Shown: positions 21,575 through 32,309 of the stretch, in pieces
Numbering within the stretch: position 1 is the first letter of the stretch
Layout: every line of letters starts with the position of its first letter
Assembly: GCA_027382625.1 (NCBI GenBank)
Contig: JAJKFJ010022321.1
Coordinates: 1-55,306 of the forward strand
Length of the DNA: 55,306 nucleotides
From: Tetmemena sp. SeJ-2015
Taxonomy: Eukaryota > Ciliophora > Spirotrichea > Sporadotrichida > Oxytrichidae
Direction of reading: 5' to 3'
Translations under genes and position numbers: made by a program
Notes under the pieces: generated by a model
Told to the model about the DNA's origin: nothing
Database searches by the model: none
Seen by the model: the letters and a program-made list of their open reading frames with translations, nothing else

Positions 21575-21870
21575 AATGCTTGGAATCTCCTCCTAACAAT
21601 GCCTCAGTGAAAAGAAGCTATCTTATAAATTCTGAACTTGAATATGCTTCTCTGAAACTCGCAATGTTATCAAAGGTGAATATAGCTTCTGTGATTTCTT
21701 ACTTTAGCATCTCTAGATCCTTTTTAAGCCATTTAAATACAAATTTAAATACTCTTCAGAATTATATAGTTTAACGTAATCACTGTATCGCTGGAAGCTG
21801 GCTTAGTTCAGCCTTAATCGAGAACGATCATGAGAGAAGTGTTTGTCATTTATATCCCAAAAATTTATAT
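21575..21870 (+). CDS. Small unknown protein, copy B
   Basis: Frame ASVKRSYLINSELEYASLKL then AMLSKVNIASVISYFSISRS, aligned with copy A (5650-5945) with mainly silent changes. A further conserved piece, FNVITVSLEAGLVQPQSRTI then MREVFVIY, lies in another frame, so an intron or IES is likely between about 21735 and 21770. No start codon is certain. No family recognised; no membrane segment. Confidence 0.55.
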
Positions 21871-21923
21871 AAAAATAATTTGTGAAGTTAACTATTATAA
21901 GATATTAATTTAGTTTGTAGGCT

Positions 21924-22935
21924 TCATTTTGAGTTCTTCTCATATTATTTCACAAATAATTTGATAAAGAGCGTTTTGTACACAGTTAATTTTATGCATA
22001 TTTTATTTATAATCTTTACTATTTACTGAAGCTTGTTTTATGTAATTTATTAAAACTGCTTCAATGTATTTTGATTGTAGCAGTTGGAGCAATGATATGA
22101 GCTGCAGGCACTGCAATTTATTATAATATTTTTTTTTACTTTAAACTATGGATATTTTAATGAATGAAACTCTGCGATTTAGATCTAACTTTATTTCTAT
22201 CCAATAGAATTACAGCAATCACACTTTATGAATAGTTTTTGCTGCTGTTTTTTCCATTATGAGAGAATGTTCTCTGTAAAGGTGTGAACTAAAAATTTCT
22301 CTTCCTCTTCTTTGGAAGCTATTTAATTTTCGTTTTGTTCAAGAAAACAGGATTTGCACATGACTCTTTAAGAATCTTATGAACTTAAAAAATAATATAT
22401 TTAAGAATTTTATGAATCCGTTTAAAAATAAATATATTTTTTTTAATGAAAATAAGCATGGTTGTCTATCATCTTCGTTATAGACTTTTTAGCACTCGGG
22501 ACAGAATAAGAGTGACTCCATTATTCAATATAAACTTGTAACAAATAGAAACTCTCTTCAATAGATATCTTTTAATCAATTATCAATCTCATAACTATCT
22601 TCAATCCATCGATAGAGATATATTTATCTAAAATGTGATCATGAGTATTTTGCAAAAGCATAAAGCAGTGACTTAAATAAATGATTTTAAAAATAGACAC
22701 ATACATACACAAAATCATAATTGATAAGATATATGCACCATTAAGATTTAGTAATAAGCTGGTATAAAGATTCATAATATTTTTTATAAATTCATTAAAT
22801 AATTGATTCTCATTATAGTTAAGATGCACACCGCAAACATATTGAGTTCGCTCATTTTACTTCCAGGTCTTAGACCAGTTTAACTGGTTGCGAGGGAGGG
22901 ACCTATTCGGGATCCCGAACTCGTTCCTAAATAAA
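21924..22935 (-). CDS. RING-type zinc-finger protein with second Cys/His cluster, copy B
   Basis: The N-terminal motif NEFGIPNRSLPRNQLNWSKT leads through a continuous frame (GVHLNYNENQLFNEFIKNIM) to KISIEESFYLLQ. One base is missing near 22525 compared with copy A; then follows MESLLFCPECQKVYNEDD (TAA for Gln), RQPCLFS, IES 2, QDSQRVMCKSCFLEQNE, EEEEKFLVHTFTENILSQWK, LFIKCDCCNSIG and finally NCSACSSYHCSNC near 22140. The stop is TGA at 21924-21926. The paired CxxC sets suggest zinc binding of RING type followed by a second CxxC-x4-HCxxC cluster, as in ubiquitin ligases. A role in ubiquitin transfer is inferred from the fold only. The start codon is not identified. Confidence 0.75.
22384..22450. 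other. IES 2, copy B (pointer TTCAT)
   Basis: 67-bp AT-rich insert between TTCAT repeats (ATGAA on plus at 22379-22383 and 22446-22450), 6 bp shorter than in copy A, so both lengths give the same frame. Excision yields PCLFSQDSQRVMCKSCF. Confidence 0.82.
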
Positions 22936-23763
22936 TGAAATGTTTGATTAACCTAACTACTCGCAATTTAATATTAATATACAGACAGTAGCGGTGCTTT
23001 ATGAGTATCTTAACATCTTTGAAATGAAATGAACTTCATTATTCTAGATTAATATATTATTTCTGATTAATTTACCAATAGAATAATTTTTTATAAGTCT
23101 TAATCGAGAGTTATTAAAACTAGCAGGAAATTAGTGATTAAAACACAATAAATTGCTAAGGGCTTTGCTGTCACCATCGCCAAAGAATAAAATTTGCAGT
23201 TCGCAAATACGATCACAACTCAATTGTAGGAATTTGTTTTCAAGTACAATAGATATATTCTAATTTTAATTGCACTTTTAAAATGAGGTTACAAATTTAC
23301 GAAAAGTAGAGAAAAATTCTGCTAAGAATAAATTCTAAAGCGTTATTAGAGCTAGAATTTATTTAAGTACCAGATAATTTGATATCTTTAAAAGAAAACT
23401 CTTTTAATAACCTTAATTCAATTGCATAAAGGGATATTTAATCTTCGAAATTTTGTTTTGAATAACACTGCTTGAAGTTATACACATCTCTAGAGGTTTT
23501 TTAATTTGTCATAACATATTGAAGACTTACATTCATAAAATCTATCAATTCAAGAACAGATATATAATTCTAAAAAAAATTATTATTTTCTTATTCATCA
23601 ATATGAGCCAAAGATTCAAATCTTCTGTAAATTTAATGATTTTAACCTCGTTTATGTTCCAGAGTACCCTTTTTTTACCTCATCAACAAGTCTATTTATT
23701 CTATAATTGAACCATTAACTTTTAAGAGAGATAGAATTTAAGTACAGCGCACAAATAATTAAT

Positions 23764-24237
23764 TCACATAACATATCTTTCCGAAGAAGTTTAATCCTTC
23801 CAGGTTTTAAGCCAGTCTAAAACCCAATTATGAGGATTATTTATAAATTATAATAATGAAATTAGTTTTATTTTTAAGTATAGCCACAAGTAAAAAAAAG
23901 ATTCAGCATTAAATTCTACCTCTATTATTCTGTTTATTTTTAAATTAATCAAAGAGAATGTCATTTAGCTTGTTTTATCTTTGAATTTCGCGAGTTCTAT
24001 TTTTTTAAAAAATCCTTTACTTAATTATTGATAAATTTAAAAATATATGTTGTACTATTTTAAATAACTTTAAATATTGAAAGTCGATTCATTTTCCTGA
24101 TTACAATTCTTCGAATTAGTATTTAAAAACTTAATTTTTTCATAAACATAATTTGTGATTTAATTAATATATATTATGGAGTTTGAGTGTAACTGGTTGC
24201 GGGTAAGAGACCTATTCGGGATCTCGAGCCCGTTCAT
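23764..24237 (-). CDS. Short paralog of the RING-gene N-terminus, copy B, with IES
   Basis: ATG at 24237 gives MNGLEIPNRSLTRNQL; after removal of IES 5 it continues DWLKTWKDQTSSERYVM to TGA at 23764. This aligns with NQLNWSKTWKQNERTQYV of the RING gene in copy B. About 33 residues in this form; sequence conserved with copy A continues beyond the stop, so more exons may follow. Function unknown. Confidence 0.62.
23821..24192. other. IES 5, copy B (pointer TTA)
   Basis: 372-bp AT-rich insert between TTA repeats (TAA on plus at 23818-23820 and 24190-24192). Excision puts NQL in frame with DWLKTWK. The paralogous site in the RING gene has no insert. Confidence 0.72.
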
Positions 24238-24249
24238 TTAAAAATGAAA

Positions 24250-27200
24250 AGTATGATTAGAGCAATGGAAATATTAGGCACTAGTTAACATGCTGTCTCC
24301 AAAAATATACTACAAAACAGCTCCTTATCATTATAGTGGGAAATTATTTGTTTGTTCCATCATAAGTATTCAATTTTCTAATCTTTCTATCTACAAACAT
24401 TAAAATTAGATATTTATTTTATTTGCCATTTATAAATCACTTTTAAATTGAAATTTAAAGTTGATCTGTATTTCTTAGCATTTTAAAATATGAACTTAAT
24501 AGTAAAAATTAATCTGATTTTTAAGTTTTGATTGTAATTAAAATTAGTATTTATTTTTGAAATTTAAGACTAAAAATAGCGGATGTTTAATTTATTCGTG
24601 AGTTAAGCATTAATTATAAAGATTTAAACATAAAACAATAAAAATATTTAATTTCTTTTTAATAGTTTAATTTGACATATATTTTATTTTTGCTTCTAAG
24701 CTAAAAGACTGCTTTTAATGTGAAAAATTAATTTTAAATTACTCAAAAATATATATTTTACAAAAGAAGATTTAAAAAAGATTTCTTATCGCAATAGTTT
24801 TGAATTTTTAAAAAAAAAATAAAAATATGAATTAAAAAGAAAGAAGTATAAATGATGGAATAAACAACATTTATATTATCTCAATTATTCATAAATTACC
24901 ATTACTCCTTTAATATATATATTCAAAATAACAATCTGCGGATAAGAGGTCAAGATAGTTGAGTCTCTTTTAGCATATTTTCTTTTTTTTAATTTCTAAA
25001 TTTTACAGAAAATTAAGTTATATCAAATAAATAACAAATTGGTTGAACTAATAGGAATTATATTTTAACTTTATATGAGATTATTATCACAAATTCAGCC
25101 AAAAAGAGACTATTTAAACTTTTGCACTCAAGCTTATTTTTACTAAATATTATACTTATATTTCATTCCTGAAAGTATTTGATGAAAATTTATTAGTATG
25201 GGTAGATGCAAATTTAAATTTATTAAAAGTTATCTTTTAATAAGATTATTTTCATTATCTTTTAAAGCATTGAAGGAAAAAAAATTGTTTTATCTTTTAT
25301 AACTGTTTAAAAATAATTCTCTATAATTTGCTCCTTTTATATAAGTTTGATAATTATTTATTTTTTTAATTCAAAAAGACTTTAAATAATAAGTAAGATT
25401 TGTAAAGTATTATTAATCTTCAAAATGAATTCGCATCTTTAAGAATTAGAAAATATTTATTTTAAATGGTTTTAAAAATAAAGAGTAACACCCTGGAAGC
25501 AATGACATTTATATTCTTATATAATTTATTTATAGAAAGAAATTATAATATTTCTTTCAATTTTCTCTTTTTTAGAAGTTAATTTATTTTAACAAACAAA
25601 TATAATTAATCTTGATTGACTCTTTTGATTGATCTAAATCTTATTTTTCCCTAATTATATTACAATAATTATTAATGATTAAATAATACTTTAAAAATAC
25701 ATACGTTTTAGTCTAAGTTTAACCATTATAAGCCATTTACATTTTTATTAAGAGATTTTTAAAAAAAGAAATGGAATTAATTAATTTTTTGTCTATTAAT
25801 TTAATTTATCAGTTAATATAGTAATAGTTAATCATAAATCTTATTTATTTATACTGAGATATTTTTCATTTAGAGAATACAGATCTTCATTAGTGGATAA
25901 ATAGACTAAGAGTTATACTCTTAGTTGTATTATGAAAAGTTTCTTTTCTAAATTTAAACTTACTTTAAAAAAAATTGAGCTCGTTCATTAAAAAGCAAAG
26001 AACCTGCTAGATAAAGATAAGCAATAAATTAAAATTAAAAATAAAGTATAAATTTAATGATTAATTAATTTATAAATTCAGTTTTAAAATAATTTTTTTA
26101 TAATTTCACTAAAATCCTTGCAAAGAATGGAAGATGGAAGTAAAAGAATAACTAATTTTATTTGAAATATGAATAAGCCTGGTTGTCTCTTTCTTTAAAT
26201 TTGTGAGGTTTAAAACTTTAGAAATTTTAGTTTATACATTATAAATAAAAAATTAAATCATTTAGAAAATTCTTTATAATTATTTTATTTTCTTCCTATA
26301 TTACTGATATTTCTTTATTTTTATTTAAAAGACACTCAAATTAGAAATTTGAGATCAGAATTAACACATCATAAGAGTTCCCTTTCATTTATTTTTTTTT
26401 AAAAAAAAATTATCTCCATTTTTGTGATATCTTAATATTGAGTACATTATAAGGAAGAATTTTTTATTTTGCAAATTTATCATTTTTTCAAATACAAATT
26501 CAATGCACTTTCTACACAACGACGTGTATTTATCACCCACTTTGCTCAGTGAAATATTATATTTTCATAATTTCCTTTATTTTTAGGCTCTATTTGCTTT
26601 AAATGTCTATATCTGCAAACTCCATTGAGCTTTTTAATTTTAGTTTATCCGGTCTATTTCCATTATCTCTCCTTGCTCCAAGTTATTAAACCCTAATTCA
26701 TAAATGTAAAATAATTATATATTATATGGTTTACCTCTTCAGATATAGCTTCTTCCTAGAAATGAACAAAAATGGTTCCACTTTTAATTCTCTGCTGTGT
26801 GCATTTAGGTTTCACTTTAGCAGCTAGTTGTTATCTCATTTTCATTCTTAATTATAAATTTTCAATTATTATTATATTTGAAGAATGAATAAAAGAGAAT
26901 AAATTAAGTAATGTAAGCCGACTATTTTTTTTTGGATTCTTATCTATAATGTGCCTGAATAAAGCCTTTTTCTTCTATTAAAGTAAATTTACTTTACTCT
27001 AAAATTATTTATTATATTTTATGAGCTTTTAAATTCTTTGGCATATAATTAGCAAATCAATAAAACAAGATACTCGCCAAAATAACTAAATAATCTTGAA
27101 CCCATTTATAATATCACTTCAAATAATTGTTAAGAATAAGATATAAATATTTAACATTACTTTTATACTCATATTTTTTGCCTATTGGACATTGATAATC

Positions 27201-27990
27201 TTTAATTATCTCGAATCTGAATAATGCTTTCATTTTTATATTATTCAAAATATTAGTTTTTAATTTTAAGATTCGGATATTTCCTAAGTTTGAAGGAGAA
27301 AAAATTATTTTTAAAAATTAAATAGTTAAGAGAACATATCGGAATTGAAATTCTTATTTATTTCTCTCTGAATAAGCGCAAAATATTGTGTCTTGAGAAT
27401 AGTTGAACGTGGTATAATTAACTTGATATTTTTTGTAATATATTTTTATGTAAATTTTGGAAATAATTTTTGTTAGAAAAAATAAATATATTACAGGGAA
27501 GTTTTTTAATGAATATTATTTTATATGATAAAGATATAATTATACTCTCATTATCATAGTTAAAGAACTCTTAAATGTTTATTATTGACTGCAAACTTAT
27601 ATAAAAATGTATCGAGAGTTTTCTTAAATTCTCTTTATTTATTAATTGAGATTATAATTTCATTAAGTAATTTTTTAATATTTTAGATAATAATCTTTGA
27701 ATAAGCTTAAATTTTTATTTAAATTTAAAATTAATTTGAAATAAGATCATTCAAAGTAATCTAATAAATAATAAATATTTTTGTAAATCCAATGAAAATA
27801 TTGCTATTTAAAATTCTTATTTTAATTAAATTAAAAAAAAAATAACTAAAAAAGACATGAAAGATAATTAAAATAGTTTATTTTTATGATTAAAAACATT
27901 AAAAAAATTAAAGACGGGCTTTTTAATTTTTAAAAAACTCCTAATTATTAAATAGAAAAAAAAACTTTTTTTCAAATAAAATAGCTCAAG
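24250..27990. repeat. AT-rich repeated block, copy 2, left part
   Basis: AT-rich DNA that follows block copy 1 in order (for example 25425-25460 with 11680-11720, and 27135-27190 with 12620-12680). Apart from the remnant at 26490-26830 I see no genes. It is cut at about 28000 by the GC-rich island and resumes at about 33640. Confidence 0.62.
26490..26830 (-). pseudogene. Unknown gene remnant with a possible intron
   Basis: Minus-strand frame ETQMHTAENQKWNHFCSFLG, then a possible intron (GTAAACC...GAATTAG, about 43 nt), then FNNLEQGEIMEIDRINQNQK and AQWSLQIQTFKANRA. Later DKYTSLCRKCIEF is in another frame. The other copies of the block lack this segment. No family recognised. Confidence 0.35.
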
Positions 27991-29219
27991 GGGAAGTTAA
28001 TTGCGGAAGTAGAAAAATTTTTCAATTTTTTTTTATTTTCGGGAAAAACCTTTTTTGGTTTAAATAGTAGTAGTAGTAGTAAAGCACTAGTGCCAGAAGA
28101 CGAGTCAGTGAATTCTTAATTAAAGTCCAGTCGCCCCTCCCCGTTTAATTTTTTTTATAAAACCCCACTTTTTAAAATTTTTTTAAACGATCACTTTAAA
28201 ATTAAAAAGTTTGCGGCCCAAAAAGTCATCCCGCCCGCCGCTCCCCCACCGCTCCAAACTCCCTGCCCCCAAATTAAAGCCCATAAAAACCCCCCGGAGC
28301 TCCGCCATAAATTTTCCAAATTTAAAATTTGCAGTCGCGTAATCAAAAATAGTAAAAACTTAGTCCAGTGGGCCCCCCTCTTTCCCTTTTCCCCAACAGC
28401 CTGAGAAAAACCAAATGACCTCCATTCTAAGAGCTTTAAAAAGAATGAGGCTACCCCTTGCTCTGGGCCCCGCGGGCCCCTTTCAACTCCAAAAGAAAAA
28501 AACCGCTCCCAAATTCTTTCTCTGGTTTTGGGAGGGAACTCTAGCCCATTCTGTTAAGCAGGAGATTTTTCCTTCCAACGGGCCCTTAAACATGCTAAAG
28601 CGGCAGAGAGAGCCCCTGATTTCAGAGTTTTCCCTTTAAAATTTAATGGCAGCCCAAAGTTGGCGTTGTCCGAGAGGAAAATGCGCTCCCCCTTAAATTA
28701 AAGAGCTAAGGTGCGGTTTGCCCAAGGCCCTGGGGGGGACTTAAAGAAAACCCCCCTTTTCAGAGGTGTCTGAGACAGGCAGCGGGCCAAGCCCCAAAAC
28801 CGCTCAAAGGGGCGACCCCCTTTTTGGGCAAACCCCCCACGCTGGGCCTTTTGGTTTAAAAGCGAAGGCCTGAGGAGGGGGGGCCCCTTTGTATGGAAAC
28901 AGTGAGATAAGAAAATGCCAGAACCCCTTTTAAATTTAAAAAGGGGGGGATTCCCCCAAAACCCAAAACTCATATTTGAAAGAGCCCGGAAGGGATTTTT
29001 TTGGGGCCTGAGTGCCAGAGGTTTAACCAGGGAAAAATTGGCTCCTTTTCTTTTTTGGGAAGAGAGGTTTTCTCCAAGGCGGGGGAGGAGTGTTACCCAG
29101 GGTTTCCCTTTAATGTTAAAGAGGAATGGGAGGAAATAGAAACTGCTTCGGGGAAACAAAGTAACTCATCAACGGCAGAGGAGGAAAGAGCTTAAGGTTG
29201 AGCTTAGAGCCATCCCCCA

Positions 29220-30493
29220 AAGGGGAAAATTTTGACAACCTCTCCGAGCAAAAGTTAACCCAGCCATCTATAGATAGAAATTAGTCAGACTCAGAAGAAG
29301 AGCCCCCAAACAATCAGGCCGCGACTTTCTCCTCGCACGCTTTCCTAAATAGCCTCTGAGAGTTGCCTTATGAAATTAGCGACGGAGAATCGGAACTTGA
29401 GAGGAGTGAGCCAATGCACATACAGGAGAATATGCTTAACGATCGAGAGCTCCAAGCTGTGTGCTATATCTTTGACGACTCACTCCAGATTCATTCGATG
29501 GCCAAAAGGGTCAGAAGGAGTCTCAAGAATACATTCTAGATTATGGCTAGCAAATCCAACATCTCACCCCCTCCCCTTCACACTGAACTCAAAGCCCTTG
29601 AAAAGGAGTTGGACTTCATAAACAAGAAGGTCAGCAACAAGCGAAACTATTTGCTGTGTATGATCGCATTGACGGTAAGCTAGCGCTGCCTTGACTCATG
29701 GAGAGGAAGAGTCTATGTCTTCGACGAAAGCTTTGCTGGACTGGATTTCTCCAGAGTATCTCGCAGGTCGCGCCAAGTCACAATTAAGGAGTCTGCACTT
29801 TCGCATCAAGATACTCAACCAGACTTGAGCCAACGCATCGAGAGTAGCATATGCGATTTAGTAAACTTCGTGAGGGGAGCAGAGAAGATCCTTGGCGCAT
29901 ACGAAGACTTAAGCTAAACTATAAACAAGGCGGCCTAGAGGAAGGTCACCCACATCGAGTGCACAGTGTTCAGCCTTAGACAGTTGCTTCCACAGATATA
30001 GGGAGTTAGGAGGAGGGAGGCTAAGTACTTTTACAAGAAATTATTCAGCAGGCAGTACAGGATCATGAACCACAACTACGAGGGAGCCTCGGGGTGGGAC
30101 TGGGAAAGTAAGTCAATGGACTATCGCATCTTACTGAAGTCAACTCAACTTGATGTCGAGTTCATGCTAGAGGCAAATAAGTTTCTTCTCGTGAGCTACG
30201 AGGAGATTCCAAAGCATGTTGATGCCCCTCTCGTTGAGATGGAGCACTACAAGGCGACAGCCTTAAAACAGATTATGAAAGGAACTGATGTACTGGAGAG
30301 TTGGCAGAGTAAGCTTGACGAGGCATGCTACATTGCCAAGAAGGGATCACTTTATAAGCTATTCCTGTAGCGTGGCGCGGATGTGAAGATTCTGAGGAAT
30401 GATGATCCTCGCGAATGGACAAAACTTCGAGGACGTTATGAATATTCGAGTCGGTTCCTCCTGCCTACTAAAGAGTTCTCCCCTCCACACTCT
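29220..30493 (+). CDS. Island ORF A, unknown protein
   Basis: A code-6 frame from about 29220: DNLSEQKLTQPSIDRNQSDS, acidic SEEEPPNNQ, a TGA at 29357-29359, then ELPYEISDGESELERSEPMH and open for about 380 codons to 30493 (LQAVCYIFDDSLQIHSMAKR; later KHVDAPLVEMEHYKATALKQ; finally YEYSSRFLLPTKEFSPPHS). The first ATG after the TGA is at 29414. An earlier piece (KEEWEEIETASGKQSNSSTA, near 29130-29190) may be its N-terminus in another frame. A 30-nt AT-rich stretch that begins GTAAAT and ends TTTAAG follows at 30494. It could be an intron or the gap before ORF B; how A ends is not settled. No known domain recognised. Confidence 0.6.
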
Positions 30494-30524
30494 GTAAATA
30501 AATTTCTACTTATTATTTTTAAGG

Positions 30525-31364
30525 ATGAGACCTTCGATTGTTCAAACGATCCCAAAGCAGAAACTTATACGGGAGGAGCAGAAGCAGAGTAAACTTGCGC
30601 AATAGATAATCGAGCTGGACGAGGACGTGGAGAGCAGCGAGTCAGAAGTGGATCTGGACGAAGAAATATCGACGAGGATGGAACAGATAGGGAAATAGCA
30701 GGAGAACCTAAGCATTCGGGCTTAAGATCTACAGAAGGAAATGATGAAGCTGGAGAGGGACATGCAGACATAGTCAAAAGACCTTGCCAACCTGGATGCT
30801 TTAATGGGAATCCTGAAGAAATGAGATCGTGTCCAATCCACAAGGATGGGCTTTCGTTCTTCGAATTACTAGCAAGGAGGTTTAGACGGCAGATGCTCGA
30901 CAGAGCGGAGCAACGAGGAGTCGCTCTACATGATGATGAACGACTCGCACTTGAAGAGAGTGATGCTCGAGCTGCTTCACGGGCCTTACTGGGAATCAGT
31001 TATAAAAGTGAGATCAAGCAAGTTCCTACTGATGGAGAAAGAGGCCAACATATTGCGAGAGAGTATGAAGAAGAGGAGAACCAAGATAAGTGGACACTCT
31101 TACGCTAATGGAAAGCGGAGCCTGAGGAATCTGCAGATAATTTGGGAGAGCGAAAAGAACCAGTCTGTAATCGGCATAACCGCTTTGGTCTTCTTCCTGG
31201 TTGGTCATCAAAAGCAGGTCTTGAAGTATCTCCTCTAGGAGAGAATATGGAGAGAATGGAAGCCGCAAGATATCCAGTCATTCATCCAAGCCTTGATAGA
31301 CCCCGAAACCCCTGACTTGGATGATGAGAACAGTTAGAGCAAGCGAAGAAAGTACATGCAATGA
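30525..31364 (+). CDS. Island ORF B, coiled-coil protein with an in-frame TGA
   Basis: ATG at 30525, final TGA at 31362-31364, 279 codons in one frame with a single internal TGA at codon 100 (30822-30824). The first half is an acidic coiled coil (MRPSIVQTIPKQKLIREEQ; IELDEDVESSESEVDLDEEI; LQKEMMKLERDMQTQ). The second half is basic and globular (SLYMMMNDSHLKRVMLELLH; WREWKPQDIQSFIQALIDPE) and ends with SKRRKYMQ. The overlapping frame from 30821 is a shadow. Whether A and B form one protein through an intron, or two genes, is open. No family recognised. Confidence 0.6.
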
Positions 31365-31528
31365 GAAGGAAGAGGCTTGAGTGAAGATAAGGAATTTGAA
31401 ATATATTCATAACTTATAAGCTCCCCCGAGCATATTAATTTCTAATGTATAAATTATTTATGAATTAATCTCTCTTCCTTATATAGGGTTTTAGAAGCCC
31501 CCTTATAATTAATAGTAAGAATCTTATT
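31365..31528. other. AT-rich spacer between island ORFs B and D
   Basis: About 160 bp, sharply more AT-rich than the ORFs on either side. It must hold the end of one transcription unit and the start of the next, but no defined signal was recognised. Confidence 0.4.
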
Positions 31529-32209
31529 ATGGTGGACTCCAAGTCAACAGTGGACCAGCTAGCGAAATGCATCAATTCCAAAATCGATCTCTACGAAGCA
31601 GCATTGAGGAATTACTACTATCTTCCAAGCATCAAGTCGAAGCTCGTAACTGAGGATTATATCATGAGTGTGATTAACGGCACTACCTGGTGCCCATTCT
31701 TTAAGGATATAAGGTTGCTTCCGTGCCCTCGCCCTCCCTCCATGGAAGTCCTTGTCAAGAAGTTGCTCGCCGTTGCCGAGAAAATGGGAAAGAGCCTAGG
31801 CATTGATAAAACTCATCTTCCTGACAAGAAGTGGATAATCTCCCTGCTCTCAACATATTCTTCCAAGGAAGACATATTCTAGAAGGACTATGTTGCGCCG
31901 AAGAGGACAACAGTGGACACAATGTACCGGACAGTAGAACTTGCGCCTTAATTCTTAGAGGGACTTCCTGCTTCCTAGAAGAAAGTCAAGGTGCTTAGGC
32001 TGAACTTTGCGAACAAAGGTAGGACAACATTGAAGTACATGAGGCTGCGAGAAGCTAGGAGCAAAATCGAGAAACGGATAGAACTGGAAAAGCAGACGAT
32101 GGAAGCAAGGAAGTAGAGCAAATCTAAGATCACAGAGCGAAACGCCATGCAAACTTAACTAATCCAATCAAAGCAGCGGACACCTGTGAAAGGGAAGGCC
32201 CCAGAGTGA
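31529..32209 (+). CDS. Island ORF D, unknown 226-residue protein
   Basis: Complete code-6 frame from ATG 31529 to TGA 32207-32209. It starts MVDSKSTVDQLAKCINSKID, contains TTWCPFFKDIRLLPCPRPP, and ends with a strongly basic, Gln-rich helix (RLREARSKIEKRIELEKQTM; KITERNAMQTQLIQSKQRTP). TAA/TAG Gln codons occur after residue 118, so a standard-code call would end at 31882 with only half the protein. The basic tail suggests nucleic-acid contact, which is inference. In size it resembles the 22-kDa accessory ORF of TBE transposons, but I cannot claim homology. Confidence 0.75.
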
Positions 32210-32309
32210 ACTCAGACGGAGTGACCGCGAAGCGAAGTTATCAGAGTTCTGTAGTGTGAGCGTGCTAATGCTTAAACTTTTGTTTTGAAATTTAAAACCT
32301 TTTAAAATT

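Larger units (their letters stand above)
16294..24237. repeat. Duplicated gene block, copy B
   Basis: The better-preserved partner of 590-9446, with the same genes in the same order and orientation. It lacks the three elements inserted in copy A but has its own at 17652-18818. It also lacks most of the unknown gene present at 8050-8813. Comparing the two copies is what supports the introns, IESs and reading frames reported here. Confidence 0.85.

Noticed and set aside
28953..28969. CCCCCAAAACCCAAAAC, resembling a spirotrich telomere repeat and TBE ends
   Set aside because: Only two irregular units, inside poor sequence, and with no partner at the other side of the island.
28698..29159. Minus-strand 153-codon ORF and overlapping plus-strand ORFs
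   Set aside because: The region is GC-rich with long homopolymers; the proteins are low-complexity (Pro, Phe, Arg, Lys) and contradict each other. No frame is supported.
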